From positions 992,001 through 1,056,000 of the forward strand of contig NZ_JAGRPV010000001.1 of NCBI RefSeq assembly GCF_030014955.1: 64,000 nt of DNA. Direction: 5' to 3'. Under the pieces are notes generated by a model. It ran no database searches, had not been told where the DNA came from, and saw nothing but the letters and a program-made list of their open reading frames with translations. The stretch comes from Cohnella hashimotonis (GTDB lineage: Bacteria; Bacillota; Bacilli; Paenibacillales; Paenibacillaceae). The position numbers and the translations under genes were made by a program. Positions 9,971 through 18,084 of the stretch are shown here, in pieces. Position 1 is the first letter of the stretch, and each line of letters opens with the position of its first letter.

Positions 9971-10022
9971 AAAGATCGCCTCCCCCTGAACCTTTCCGGC
10001 CGGGCGAAGGCGATCTTCTTAT
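9971..10022. terminator. Bidirectional hairpin terminator
   Basis: Arms AAGATCGCCT (9972-9981) and AGGCGATCTT (10008-10017). The tail is CTTATTTT on the plus side and TTTTTGG on the minus side, so it can end both the DinB-like gene and the minus-strand gene ending at 10039. Confidence 0.8.
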
Positions 10023-10038
10023 TTTGCGGACCCGTCGC

Positions 10039-11970
10039 TTAATAATCGAACGAGAAGCTTGAAGAGAGGCCATACTGCGAGATGGCTTTTTTGATATGGA
10101 TCATCGCCCACAGGCCTTCCGCGGACGATTCGCCGCCCGCTCCCCGGTTGACCGTCGGCACGCCGCCGTTGACGGTGATGCCGTCGAACACGGCCCCCTG
10201 GCCCTTATACGTCCCCGTGCCGGAAGCCCCGTCATACATATCCGCCAGCGCGTTGTTATTGCCGATGAACCAGGTCGCCACTCTTTTCGCATACTCGAGA
10301 TACTGCGTTCGCTTGGCCGCCGCGTCCGATCGTCCCGACAGGTAATAAGCTTCGGCAAGCGCCTTAAGCCCGACCACGAGCGAGGAGTTCTGGTAGGCGA
10401 ACTGCCCGGAATTCGTATGGAACTGCGCGTTCCAGCCGATGATCTGCGTGATCCGCTCCTTGGTGCGGCTGAAGTTGTTGACGCCGTCCATATAGTGATA
10501 AGCTTCGAGACCGTAGAAGTTGTCCGCCGAATACGTAATGATATCCAGCAGGCCGTTCAATTGCGCCGGCGTTTGGCCGATCGAGCGCTTCATCGCATAC
10601 ACGTTGGAGAGGGCGTAGATTTGGAGCTCGCCCCAAGCGTACCAATTGCCGGCGGTCGCGTCGTCGACGAAGATGCCGTTTCTCCAATCGGTCGTGTGAA
10701 GCTGCTTGGCGGTGATGCTGTTCAGAAGCACGTCGATCTGCGCGTAAAGAGTACTCTGTGACGGACGGTCGTCATAGGTCGCGGTCGTGTTGCTGTTGGC
10801 CGGAAGGACGGGCGTATAAGTGCCGTAATCCGTCGTGCCGTACAGCAGCCTGTAATAATCGGTGAAGGCGATAAGCAGGTTGCTGGCCATTTTCGAGTCG
10901 AAGCCCGACAAGTTGTAGGCGAGCACGTTGTTCATCATGCGCTGGATATGATTTTCGAGGAATTTGGCGAAATAGAGCTGGTCGGCGGTCAGCGAACCGT
11001 TCGTGTATTTGAGTTTTTGCAGCATGTGCAGCCCTTTGACCATCGCCCACAAATTACGCGCGTCGTCGAGCCCGATCTCATGCGTGCTGGTGGTCCAGGT
11101 CTTCTTGATGCCGGTCTTGTAGCCCGTGACGCTGCCCGATGCGGTCGTATAGAGCGGACCGTCGTAAACGGGGGCGATATCGGCGCCTGTCGGATCTCGC
11201 AGGTCGTCCATGTAAATCGAGTATTTCGGATGCGAGATAAAGGGCGGGGCGGCGACAGGTTGGTTTGAGGCGTTCTTCAAAATATGGGAAGGGTCCGAGG
11301 CGGCGTCCATCCAGTCGCCGTTCGGCAGCGCGGACGGATACTGCGTGCGCTTGACGAACTCCGACCGGTACATAAAGTGCTTGTCGACGCCCTGCTGCAC
11401 CGGGTCCCAGCCGAATAGCGCGGGCGCGTCCAGCCAGGCGAAATTGTATACCTTTCCGCTTAAAGTCGTCATATAGGCCGTAAACGTGAGCAGATCCCGC
11501 GCGCTCTGGTAGGACGCCAAATTGCCGTTCAGCAAGTAATCGTCGGCCAGCGCGATGGCCGCCCGGGCGGAATCGTCGACCGCGCTGGCGCCTTCCGCCA
11601 TATCCTGCGTGTAGTTCCAGCCATTCGCCAGCCAGTTGCCGTTTTTCTCCGTCGCATAGAGGACGAGGGACTTCATGGGCCAACCGTTTACGGCCGTATA
11701 ACCGCCGCTGCCGAGCACCGTGTCGTAATAGGCGATGTCCGGCCAGGAGACGCCGTGCTGATTGGTGCGCTGACCGTTGCCCGTACCGAGCGTATAGGAA
11801 AAGCCGGTAGAGGCCGAGTGCGAAGTCACCGCTTGCCAGTTGAGATGCGCGAAGTTGACGGGAAAGCTGGCGAAGTCGACGGTTTTGGTGGCCGCGTACG
11901 CGGAAGGGGCATAGCCGGCGAGCAGCGAACCGGTTATGGCGAGGGCGATCGCCTTGATTAAAAGCTTCAT
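10039..11970 (-). CDS. Secreted helical-toroid protein, function unknown
   Basis: 643 residues with a Sec signal peptide ending ...PSAYA|A near residue 27. AAAGGAGG lies 8-9 nt before the ATG. The mature part is rich in helical hairpins with the motifs AVDDSARAAIALADDYL, GNWYAWGELQIYALSNV and a C-terminal FDGITVNGGVPTVNRGAGGESSAEGLWA. The last motif and the DD-x-ARA motif recur in the catalytic-like module of the 1237-residue protein at 14371 (LDDVARAVLVYVEHY; NTNSGAESVDEALRAI), so the two are relatives. It looks like an (alpha/alpha)6 glycan-active enzyme outside the cell, but no catalytic residues can be assigned. The divergent LacI regulator at 12233 probably controls it. Confidence 0.82.
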   Translation of the reverse strand: MKLLIKAIALAITGSLLAGYAPSAYAATKTVDFASFPVNFAHLNWQAVTSHSASTGFSYTLGTGNGQRTNQHGVSWPDIAYYDTVLGSGGYTAVNGWPMKSLVLYATEKNGNWLANGWNYTQDMAEGASAVDDSARAAIALADDYLLNGNLASYQSARDLLTFTAYMTTLSGKVYNFAWLDAPALFGWDPVQQGVDKHFMYRSEFVKRTQYPSALPNGDWMDAASDPSHILKNASNQPVAAPPFISHPKYSIYMDDLRDPTGADIAPVYDGPLYTTASGSVTGYKTGIKKTWTTSTHEIGLDDARNLWAMVKGLHMLQKLKYTNGSLTADQLYFAKFLENHIQRMMNNVLAYNLSGFDSKMASNLLIAFTDYYRLLYGTTDYGTYTPVLPANSNTTATYDDRPSQSTLYAQIDVLLNSITAKQLHTTDWRNGIFVDDATAGNWYAWGELQIYALSNVYAMKRSIGQTPAQLNGLLDIITYSADNFYGLEAYHYMDGVNNFSRTKERITQIIGWNAQFHTNSGQFAYQNSSLVVGLKALAEAYYLSGRSDAAAKRTQYLEYAKRVATWFIGNNNALADMYDGASGTGTYKGQGAVFDGITVNGGVPTVNRGAGGESSAEGLWAMIHIKKAISQYGLSSSFSFDY

Positions 11971-12058
11971 GATCTTTTTCCTCCTTTGGTTGCGCTTTCA
12001 ATTTTTGGAGTCCGCAGCGTCTTAAACCACAGGCAACGACATTCTCCTTTCTTGTTTC

Positions 12059-12136
12059 TGAAAGAGTTTCATTTTTGTTTTCGTAACTCATCATAAAGTT
12101 TGTCATGTGCGATCGTCAAGCGTCTGGTTCTAGAAC
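12059..12136. promoter_or_regulatory. Two short palindromes in the divergent promoter region
   Basis: TGAAAGAGTTTCA (12059-12071) and the perfect palindrome GTTCTAGAAC (12127-12136) lie between the secreted protein gene at 11970 and lacI-type gene at 12233. Either may be the operator of the LacI-family protein; neither has the classic central CG of LacI sites. Confidence 0.3.
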
Positions 12137-12176
12137 GCCCTACAGCAAGTAGAAACGATTTGGGTGGCACAGAAGT

Positions 12177-12206
12177 TTGTAAGTCTTTCATAATCGGTGC
12201 TATACT
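12177..12206 (+). promoter_or_regulatory. Promoter of the LacI-family gene
   Basis: -35 TTGTAA and -10 TATACT are separated by 18 nt and lie 27 nt before the start codon at 12233. Confidence 0.6.
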
Positions 12207-12232
12207 GAATTAAAAACGGGAGCAACGATTCG

Positions 12233-13243
12233 ATGAATATTTACGATATCGCAAAGGAAGCGGGCGTCTCCATCGCCACCGTATCCCGCGTTATGAATAA
12301 GCCGGAGGCCGTCAACGTCAAGACGCGCGATCGCGTGCTCCAGATCATGGACCGGCATGATTTCTCGCCCAAGCTCGGCGCCTCCGTGCAGCGGCCCAAG
12401 GAGCTGGCATTTTTCACTTCGACGCGGTCGCTTCCCATGGAGAGCAGCATTATTTCCGGCATCGGCGAGGTTGCATTCGCCGAGCGGATGAGCGTGAAGC
12501 TATGCGCGCTCGAGGATGTGCCCAAGAAAAAGGAAGATCTTCAGGCGTACTTTGCGGAGAAAGGGATCGGGAGCGCGATCTTTACGACCGTTCCCTATAC
12601 GGAGGAGCATTTTGCCGAGCTGGCATCGGCCGTTCCGGCCGTACTCGTTTTCAACCGGCTGCAATCGGCCAAGGTGCCCAGCATTCGAGCCGATCATCGC
12701 AAGGGCGGCTATGCCGCCATCCAGCACTTGGCCGCCATGGGACATGCCCATATCGCGATCGTCGACGAGTTCACGTCGCCGGATCATTACGAACGGCTGG
12801 CTGGAGCAAGAGAGGCGGCGGCTGATTGTGGGCTGCGGGACTTCGGCGAAGAGCATCTCATTCGCGTGCGGGATCTCGAAGACGCGGACCGTTGCGCGCA
12901 GATCGATCACTACCTGTCCCGCTATCCGTTTACGACGGCGCTGTTCGTGGCGAACGATCATTTCGTGCCGACGCTCTACAGACATTTTCGCATCAAAGGC
13001 GTGCGGATACCCGAAGCGCTCTCGATCGTCGGCGCCGATGACGTGCCGGGCAGCGCCGACCTGTTCCCGCCGCTGACGACGATCCGGCAGCCCGTGAAGC
13101 AGATGAGCATGGCCGCCGCCCGGTATCTGATCGACCGCATGCAGGGCGCCGTGCAGGCGACGGAGCCGCTTGACGAGGTATACGACGTGCAGCTCGTCGT
13201 CCGGGCCTCCACCCGGATGCTGGAGCGGGAAGCGCGTGATTAG
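12233..13243 (+). CDS. LacI-family transcriptional regulator
   Basis: 336 residues. An N-terminal helix-turn-helix with hinge (MNIYDIAKEAGVSIATVSRV, then NKPEAVNVKTRDRVLQIM) is followed by a sugar-binding periplasmic-type effector domain (GYAAIQHLAAMGHAHIAIVDE, IVGADDVPGSADLFPPLTTIRQP). The 336-residue length is standard. GGGAGCAACG precedes the ATG at modest strength. It is divergent from the secreted helical-toroid protein at 10039 and is the likely local repressor of it; the inducer is unknown. Confidence 0.94.
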   Translation: MNIYDIAKEAGVSIATVSRVMNKPEAVNVKTRDRVLQIMDRHDFSPKLGASVQRPKELAFFTSTRSLPMESSIISGIGEVAFAERMSVKLCALEDVPKKKEDLQAYFAEKGIGSAIFTTVPYTEEHFAELASAVPAVLVFNRLQSAKVPSIRADHRKGGYAAIQHLAAMGHAHIAIVDEFTSPDHYERLAGAREAAADCGLRDFGEEHLIRVRDLEDADRCAQIDHYLSRYPFTTALFVANDHFVPTLYRHFRIKGVRIPEALSIVGADDVPGSADLFPPLTTIRQPVKQMSMAAARYLIDRMQGAVQATEPLDEVYDVQLVVRASTRMLEREARD

Positions 13244-13313
13244 GCGGCGTGCTCTCCGGAAAACCGAATCACTGAAGCACGAGCAGCCGGGCCGCGAGGT
13301 CCGGCTTTTTGAA

Positions 13314-13502
13314 GCAAATAGTTGCCAGAAAGCAGTTAATTTTGACTCCCGGAGGTTACACGGCGCAAATAGTTGTTGAAAGGCATCTAGCTGGGCCGTT
13401 GGACTTCTCCAGGAGCAAAAATCCGGAAAATAACTGCCTTTTAGCAACTATCGGATGACAACTCCCAGTCTCGCGGAAAAATAACTGCCTTCTAACAACT
13501 GT
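13314..13502. repeat. Four copies of a ~27-bp interspersed repeat in inverted arrangement
   Basis: The consensus core is AAATAACTGCCTTYTAGCAA followed by CTATTTGC. Copies lie at 13314-13343 and 13365-13386 (minus orientation) and at 13425-13451 and 13475-13502 (plus orientation). The first pair can fold against the second. The core itself is an imperfect palindrome. The copies are non-coding and not part of any recognised element. Confidence 0.75.
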
Positions 13503-13620
13503 CCGTCGGCGCCAACCATTTCCTCGCCCTACCCCCAACCTGCTTGCCAACCACGCCGGCATCGGCCAACTACCCAACGCCCAGCCAACACTCCAAGCCT
13601 CATACAGTCACTCACCGCCA

Positions 13621-13740
13621 ACTACCCACCGCCAAGTCACATACCATCCAGCCACCCACCGCCCAGTCACATACCATCCAGCCACCCACCGCCCAGTCAC
13701 ACACCATCCAGCCACACACCGCACAAAGACCAATCGGCCA
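13621..13740. repeat. 30-bp tandem repeat, about four units
   Basis: The units start at 13621, 13651, 13681 and 13711. The second and third differ by one base; the first and last are more diverged. The unit begins GCCACCCACCGCCCAGTCAC. Both strands have open frames through it (a 10-residue HTIQPPTAQS-type repeat on plus, a WYVTGRWVAG-type repeat on minus), but neither has a ribosome binding site, so coding is unlikely. Confidence 0.85.
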
Positions 13741-14189
13741 ACTACCACCCGCCACTTCCCGCCCGCCAACCGCACACAGATAAAAGGCGCGCGGATCAGC
13801 ACCGTTCCCTCAAGGCCGCTGCCGATGCACCTGCACGTCGAATTTCGGTTAGAGCGGGTTCGAAAGCAGCAGGCACAGTAAACGAAGACGCGATCGCGGA
13901 GGGCAGCGGCGAAAGGCAAGTTAGTCGGACGGTACCGGATTAGCGCCAACTGTGTCTGTTTGCGCGAGATTAAATAGTTAGTTTGTAAGGGGCGGTTAAT
14001 TTGGCGACCGTTGCGGATTTTCGGAGCGATTACCGGACAAGCGGAGGCGCACGAACGTCATCATGGAGAGGTGCGGACCTGTGAGCGCGAGCGGAAATAA
14101 AGAAAACATCGTCCGTGGGCTGCGCAGCCTTTACGCGCTAATCGTCAGGTTAATTGGCGTTTTCGGCTTTTTCCAAGCGAACAGATCGG
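13741..14189. other. Non-coding stretch with no recognised feature
   Basis: No frame with a plausible start and ribosome binding site, no clear hairpin terminator and no repeat was seen. It lies between the tandem repeat and the promoter of the dockerin-protein locus. Composition is AT-richer near its end. Confidence 0.5.
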
Positions 14190-14249
14190 TTGACAGCGGC
14201 AAGAGAATGAATCTATAATCAAAATGTAAGTAAAATTGTAAGACTTACA
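14190..14249 (+). promoter_or_regulatory. Strong promoter plus palindromic operator for the glycan locus
   Basis: A perfect -35 TTGACA (14190-14195) and a perfect -10 TATAAT (14214-14219) are separated by 18 nt. About 18 nt downstream of the -10 lies TGTAAGACTTACA (14237-14249), a 6-1-6 palindrome surrounded by further GTAAG repeats, well placed for a repressor to block early transcription. A leader of about 145 nt runs to the GTG start at 14371. Confidence 0.7.
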
Positions 14250-14370
14250 GTAAGTTAAAGGAATAGCTTGCGTTGTACGCTGCCCGCGCATCTGATTTCG
14301 TTTTCCGTTCCTAACTGTAAGCGGATTCATGCCTTGCCTAGCCATGCAACCAAACGAAGGAGGGGATTTT

Positions 14371-17300
14371 GTGCTGCGCAAATGGACGTCCGTCACGTTG
14401 GCCATCGCAATTGCAGCCGCATTGGCATTACCGTCGGGAGCCTGGAACGCTTCCCGCGCATCGGCGGCGGAGAAGTCCGTCGTCTACGACATGCCGAACG
14501 GAAGCTTCGAATCGCCGCTCGCCGGTACTTGGGACAGCGCGGGCGTCACGGAGACGGAGCATTATCTCGCCATGGAGCCGGGCAGCGCCGTCTGGCAGGG
14601 CATCCCGGTGACGAACGACGGCAAGGGCCCTTCGGCCGGCGATGTCGTCTATGGCGAAGTGGAGGTCACCTTGAGCGCCGACGCGGACGGCGATGCGAAC
14701 GTCATGCTGCGGATCAACGACGGCGGACCGGCGCTCGCGGAGGTCAACGATCTCTCGGATACCGCGAGGGGCGAGACCGTCAAGCTGACGACGAAAACGA
14801 TCCATGCCGGCGGCATAATAGCCGCGGGCAAGCCGGTTATCTACGTGGAGCTGCACAACGATACGCAGGGCGAGATCGACGTGCACCGCGTCAAGCTGTG
14901 GGGCGTGAGGGAGGATGGCACGCGGGTGGCGTATCCGGTCGCCAATGCGGACTTCGCCGCGCCGCTCGCCGGCGCCACGGACTGGTCGAGCGCCGGCGCC
15001 GTTTCGCGCAAGTCGGCGCTGGTCATGCAGCCGGGCTCGGCCGTATGGAGAAGCCTCCCGGTCGGCAGCGGCGAGCGTCAGCCTCATGCCGGCGACAAGC
15101 CGGCCGTCTCGCTCCGGCTGATGCTTCACCCGGACGCGAGACTGACGTCCTCCGTGACGGCCAGAGTGAACGACGGCGCGAACACGCTGCTCGAGATCTC
15201 GGATCTGTCCGCCGTCAAGCGCGGCGTCTGGCGCACCGTCAGCGACGAATCGGGACCGCCCGTTCCGGATGGCGCGGCCCAGCTCTGGCTGGAGCTGCAC
15301 AACGACAATACGGGGCCCATCCGCGTGACGGACGTACAGGTGACGGCCATGCGGGATGACCGCAGCTACGACCTGGACGGCAGCGGCAGCGTGGACGCGG
15401 CGGACCTCGCCTTCCTGCAGGCGAAAATAAAACGCGGCACGCTGGTTGCTGAGCTGGACTACGACAAGGACGGTCAACTGACGGGCAAGGACGCCTCCTT
15501 TTTCCGAAAATTCGCCTTGAAGGATCCGGCCGAGATTTATGCCAACTTCGATCACTTCCGGTTCATGAACGAGAAGATCGCGATAGACGGGGTTCCGATG
15601 TTCATCTCCCATCTGTACGCGGAACCCGTCGACCGGAGCGATCTGGGCAAAGGCTACAAGTGGGTCGGCGATCCGCAGGAGGGGGTGGCCGCGCTCGACG
15701 ACGTCGCCCGCGCCGTTCTCGTCTATGTCGAGCATTACAAGACGTACGGAGACGCGTACAGCTACGACATGATCAAGCGCGGGCTGTCGTTCGCCATGTG
15801 GATGCAGTCGCCGGAAGGCGACTTCGACAACTTCGTGGCCCAGGATGCCCAGGGGAAGCTGTATAAAAAAGACAGCCACTCGTCGTTCACCGGCTTCAGC
15901 TTCTGGGCGGTCCGCGCCTATGAGGCGATGGCGACGGCGCTCCCCGTGCTTGAAGCCAAGGACGCGGCATTCGCGGAAAAGGTGCGGACGCGTGCGGCGC
16001 TCTGCCTCGAGCGCGTCCGGCAGCTGGTGAAGCCGCTTTACGGCACGTACGACGATGTCGGCGGCAAAAAAGTGCCCGCATGGCTGCTGCAGCGCGACAA
16101 CTGGCTAAGCGCGGCCGCGATCTCGGCGCTTGCGCAGCATCAGGAGGCGCTGCCTGCCGGGGCGCAGAAAAACACATCGCTTGCGCTCATCCGGATGCTC
16201 GGGGAAGGCCTGGCGATGTCTCAGGAAGGCGACTTCATAACGTATCCACTCTCCGCATTCCTGCATAGCGACGGCACCTGGTACGAATGGGGCAGCATCC
16301 AGGCAAAAGCGATGGCGATCGCCGGGCAGCTGAGCGGGAGAAGCGATTGGATTCAGGCGGCCGAGCAGGCGGCGGACAGCTTCCTGAGCGATCTGCTCAT
16401 CTCGGGCAGGGCCTATCGGCTGTCGCCGAACAAGGCGTCTTATCCGCAGATTAATTACGGCACGGCCAGTTACGTGGAAAATCTGCTGGCCTTGTACAGG
16501 ATAACCGGCAAAACGAAATACGCCGAAATGGCCGGGATCGCCGCGGCCTGGTGGACCGGCGATACGCGCGACGGCGTCGCCATGTTCGACCAGGCGACAG
16601 GCGCGGCGTTCGACGGCGTCACCGATAGCGGCGTGAATACGAACAGCGGCGCCGAGTCGGTCGACGAAGCGCTGCGGGCGATTCTGCGGATCAAGCGGGT
16701 GCCGGCCGCCGCGCGTCTGATGACGGCAACGAAGGTGGAGAGCCGCGGCGTTCAGACGTTGGAGGCCGAGCAACTCTACAGGCAAGGCGCCGGAGACGAC
16801 GAAGAGATTGCCGTGGCGGATCTCGGTTTGAACGATCCTGCCAGGGCGCTCCGCAAGCAAAGCAACATTCCGAGCGCGGAAGAAGCCGCCGTTTATGCGG
16901 ATGCGACTTCCTCGGATGCAGAAGCGGAAGTATACGCCGGCTGGTTCGGCAAGCGGGCGATCTTCGTGGAGGCGACGGGCCACAACAACGTGCGGATCTT
17001 CGGCGACGGCTATTTGTACCGTGATGTGCCGATCGGCGGCCCGGACGGATTCAGGGCCGGCGACACCGTCAAGCTGGATTTTGCGGCGCTGCTGCAGTTC
17101 GATACCGACCTTGCGGCGGAGGTGCTGGCGGTCGACGCGCAAGGCCAAACGACGCTCCTCGCCGACGACAGCGCGATGACGTACGCCAGCCGCATGTGGT
17201 ACTCGGGACAATCGACGGTCAAGACGACGCCAAAAGCGCAAATTCCGGAAGGGACGGCCAAGCTGCGCATCCGCTTCTCCAATCGGTCGACGAATCCGCT

Positions 17301-18084
17301 GCCGCACGAAGGCTATGCGACGGTCACGCTGACCAAGCTCTATCGAATGAGCGTGCCGGAGATCCGGTACGGCAGCCCGTCGCTGTCGCAGGGCAGCTAC
17401 GTGCGGATGACGGCCGGCGCGAGCCGCAGCTTCGCCGCCGAGGTGCCGGCAGCGGGCGAATACGACGTCTACGCGAGCGTCATTCAGCGCGCGCCGGGCC
17501 AGGCTGCGACGCTGTCGGCTTCCCTGAACGGATCTGCTCCGATGAAAACGACGCTGGCCGGGACCGAAGGGCGGATCGCCATTCTCCGGCTCGGGTCCGC
17601 CAGTCTGACGCAAGGCGCGGGCACGCTTGTCCTGGGAAGCGACGGCGCCGAGGCGGAGCTCGATGCCGTGTACCTGTACCCCGTCGAAACCTATGCCACG
17701 TATCGCGCGCTGGACGGCAGCCTGCACGCGATCGTTCGCGACAGCCGCAGCCGCAGCCTGACCGCCGGTACGCCGGCGGCGGTCGCAGCACGCGACCGCG
17801 TCGCAATCGCATCCATAGAGGTCGAAGGCGCGGGCCGGATCGTTCGGGTGGAAGGAACGGTCAAGACGGCCGGCGGCAAGGCGGCAAGCAAGACCGACGT
17901 TCGCGTCACGATCGGCGGCATCTCGCAAGAGGAGCGGGTACGCACGGATGCGAACGGCCGGTTCAAGGCGGTGCTCCATCTGACGAAAGGTTGGCAGGCT
18001 GGCCTGTACCGGGTGGAAGCCGCGACGGCGACCGGATCGGGCACCGGGCGGATCGCGCTGGCGGGCGACAAGAAGAAGGGATGA
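14371..18084 (+). CDS. Secreted multidomain protein: tandem beta-modules, internal dockerin, helical-toroid module, C-terminal beta modules
   Basis: 1237 residues from the GTG at 14371, chosen because AAGGAGGGG sits 5-8 nt before it and the signal peptide (ends ASRASAA) begins there. Two tandem, clearly homologous beta-modules of about 140 residues cover roughly 40-330 (shared GSAVWxxxPV and VELHND/LELHND motifs). Residues 331-385 form a type I dockerin with two calcium loops (DLDGSGSVDAAD, DYDKDGQLTGKD). Residues 390-780 are a helical-toroid module related to the secreted protein at 10039. A beta-rich region follows to about 1110, and the end is an Ig/carboxypeptidase-regulatory-like domain. 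It likely binds and cuts an extracellular glycan. No cohesin was seen in the window. Confidence 0.85.
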   Translation: MLRKWTSVTLAIAIAAALALPSGAWNASRASAAEKSVVYDMPNGSFESPLAGTWDSAGVTETEHYLAMEPGSAVWQGIPVTNDGKGPSAGDVVYGEVEVTLSADADGDANVMLRINDGGPALAEVNDLSDTARGETVKLTTKTIHAGGIIAAGKPVIYVELHNDTQGEIDVHRVKLWGVREDGTRVAYPVANADFAAPLAGATDWSSAGAVSRKSALVMQPGSAVWRSLPVGSGERQPHAGDKPAVSLRLMLHPDARLTSSVTARVNDGANTLLEISDLSAVKRGVWRTVSDESGPPVPDGAAQLWLELHNDNTGPIRVTDVQVTAMRDDRSYDLDGSGSVDAADLAFLQAKIKRGTLVAELDYDKDGQLTGKDASFFRKFALKDPAEIYANFDHFRFMNEKIAIDGVPMFISHLYAEPVDRSDLGKGYKWVGDPQEGVAALDDVARAVLVYVEHYKTYGDAYSYDMIKRGLSFAMWMQSPEGDFDNFVAQDAQGKLYKKDSHSSFTGFSFWAVRAYEAMATALPVLEAKDAAFAEKVRTRAALCLERVRQLVKPLYGTYDDVGGKKVPAWLLQRDNWLSAAAISALAQHQEALPAGAQKNTSLALIRMLGEGLAMSQEGDFITYPLSAFLHSDGTWYEWGSIQAKAMAIAGQLSGRSDWIQAAEQAADSFLSDLLISGRAYRLSPNKASYPQINYGTASYVENLLALYRITGKTKYAEMAGIAAAWWTGDTRDGVAMFDQATGAAFDGVTDSGVNTNSGAESVDEALRAILRIKRVPAAARLMTATKVESRGVQTLEAEQLYRQGAGDDEEIAVADLGLNDPARALRKQSNIPSAEEAAVYADATSSDAEAEVYAGWFGKRAIFVEATGHNNVRIFGDGYLYRDVPIGGPDGFRAGDTVKLDFAALLQFDTDLAAEVLAVDAQGQTTLLADDSAMTYASRMWYSGQSTVKTTPKAQIPEGTAKLRIRFSNRSTNPLPHEGYATVTLTKLYRMSVPEIRYGSPSLSQGSYVRMTAGASRSFAAEVPAAGEYDVYASVIQRAPGQAATLSASLNGSAPMKTTLAGTEGRIAILRLGSASLTQGAGTLVLGSDGAEAELDAVYLYPVETYATYRALDGSLHAIVRDSRSRSLTAGTPAAVAARDRVAIASIEVEGAGRIVRVEGTVKTAGGKAASKTDVRVTIGGISQEERVRTDANGRFKAVLHLTKGWQAGLYRVEAATATGSGTGRIALAGDKKKG

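Noticed and set aside
13314..13740. CRISPR array in the repeat-rich gap
   Set aside because: Units are contiguous or irregular with no unique spacers of constant length, and no cas genes are near.
13544..13949. Repeat peptides on both strands of the 30-bp tandem repeat
   Set aside because: Neither frame has a ribosome binding site; openness follows from the repeat unit being a multiple of three.
14226..14370. Riboswitch in the leader of the dockerin-protein gene
   Set aside because: The leader has short GTAAG dyads but no terminator-antiterminator pair or known aptamer pattern; an operator is the simpler reading.
17196..18080. Longer N-terminus for the GH2 enzyme
   Set aside because: It would overlap the end of the 1237-residue protein by almost 900 bp; the ATG at 18081 overlaps the stop in the usual coupled way.
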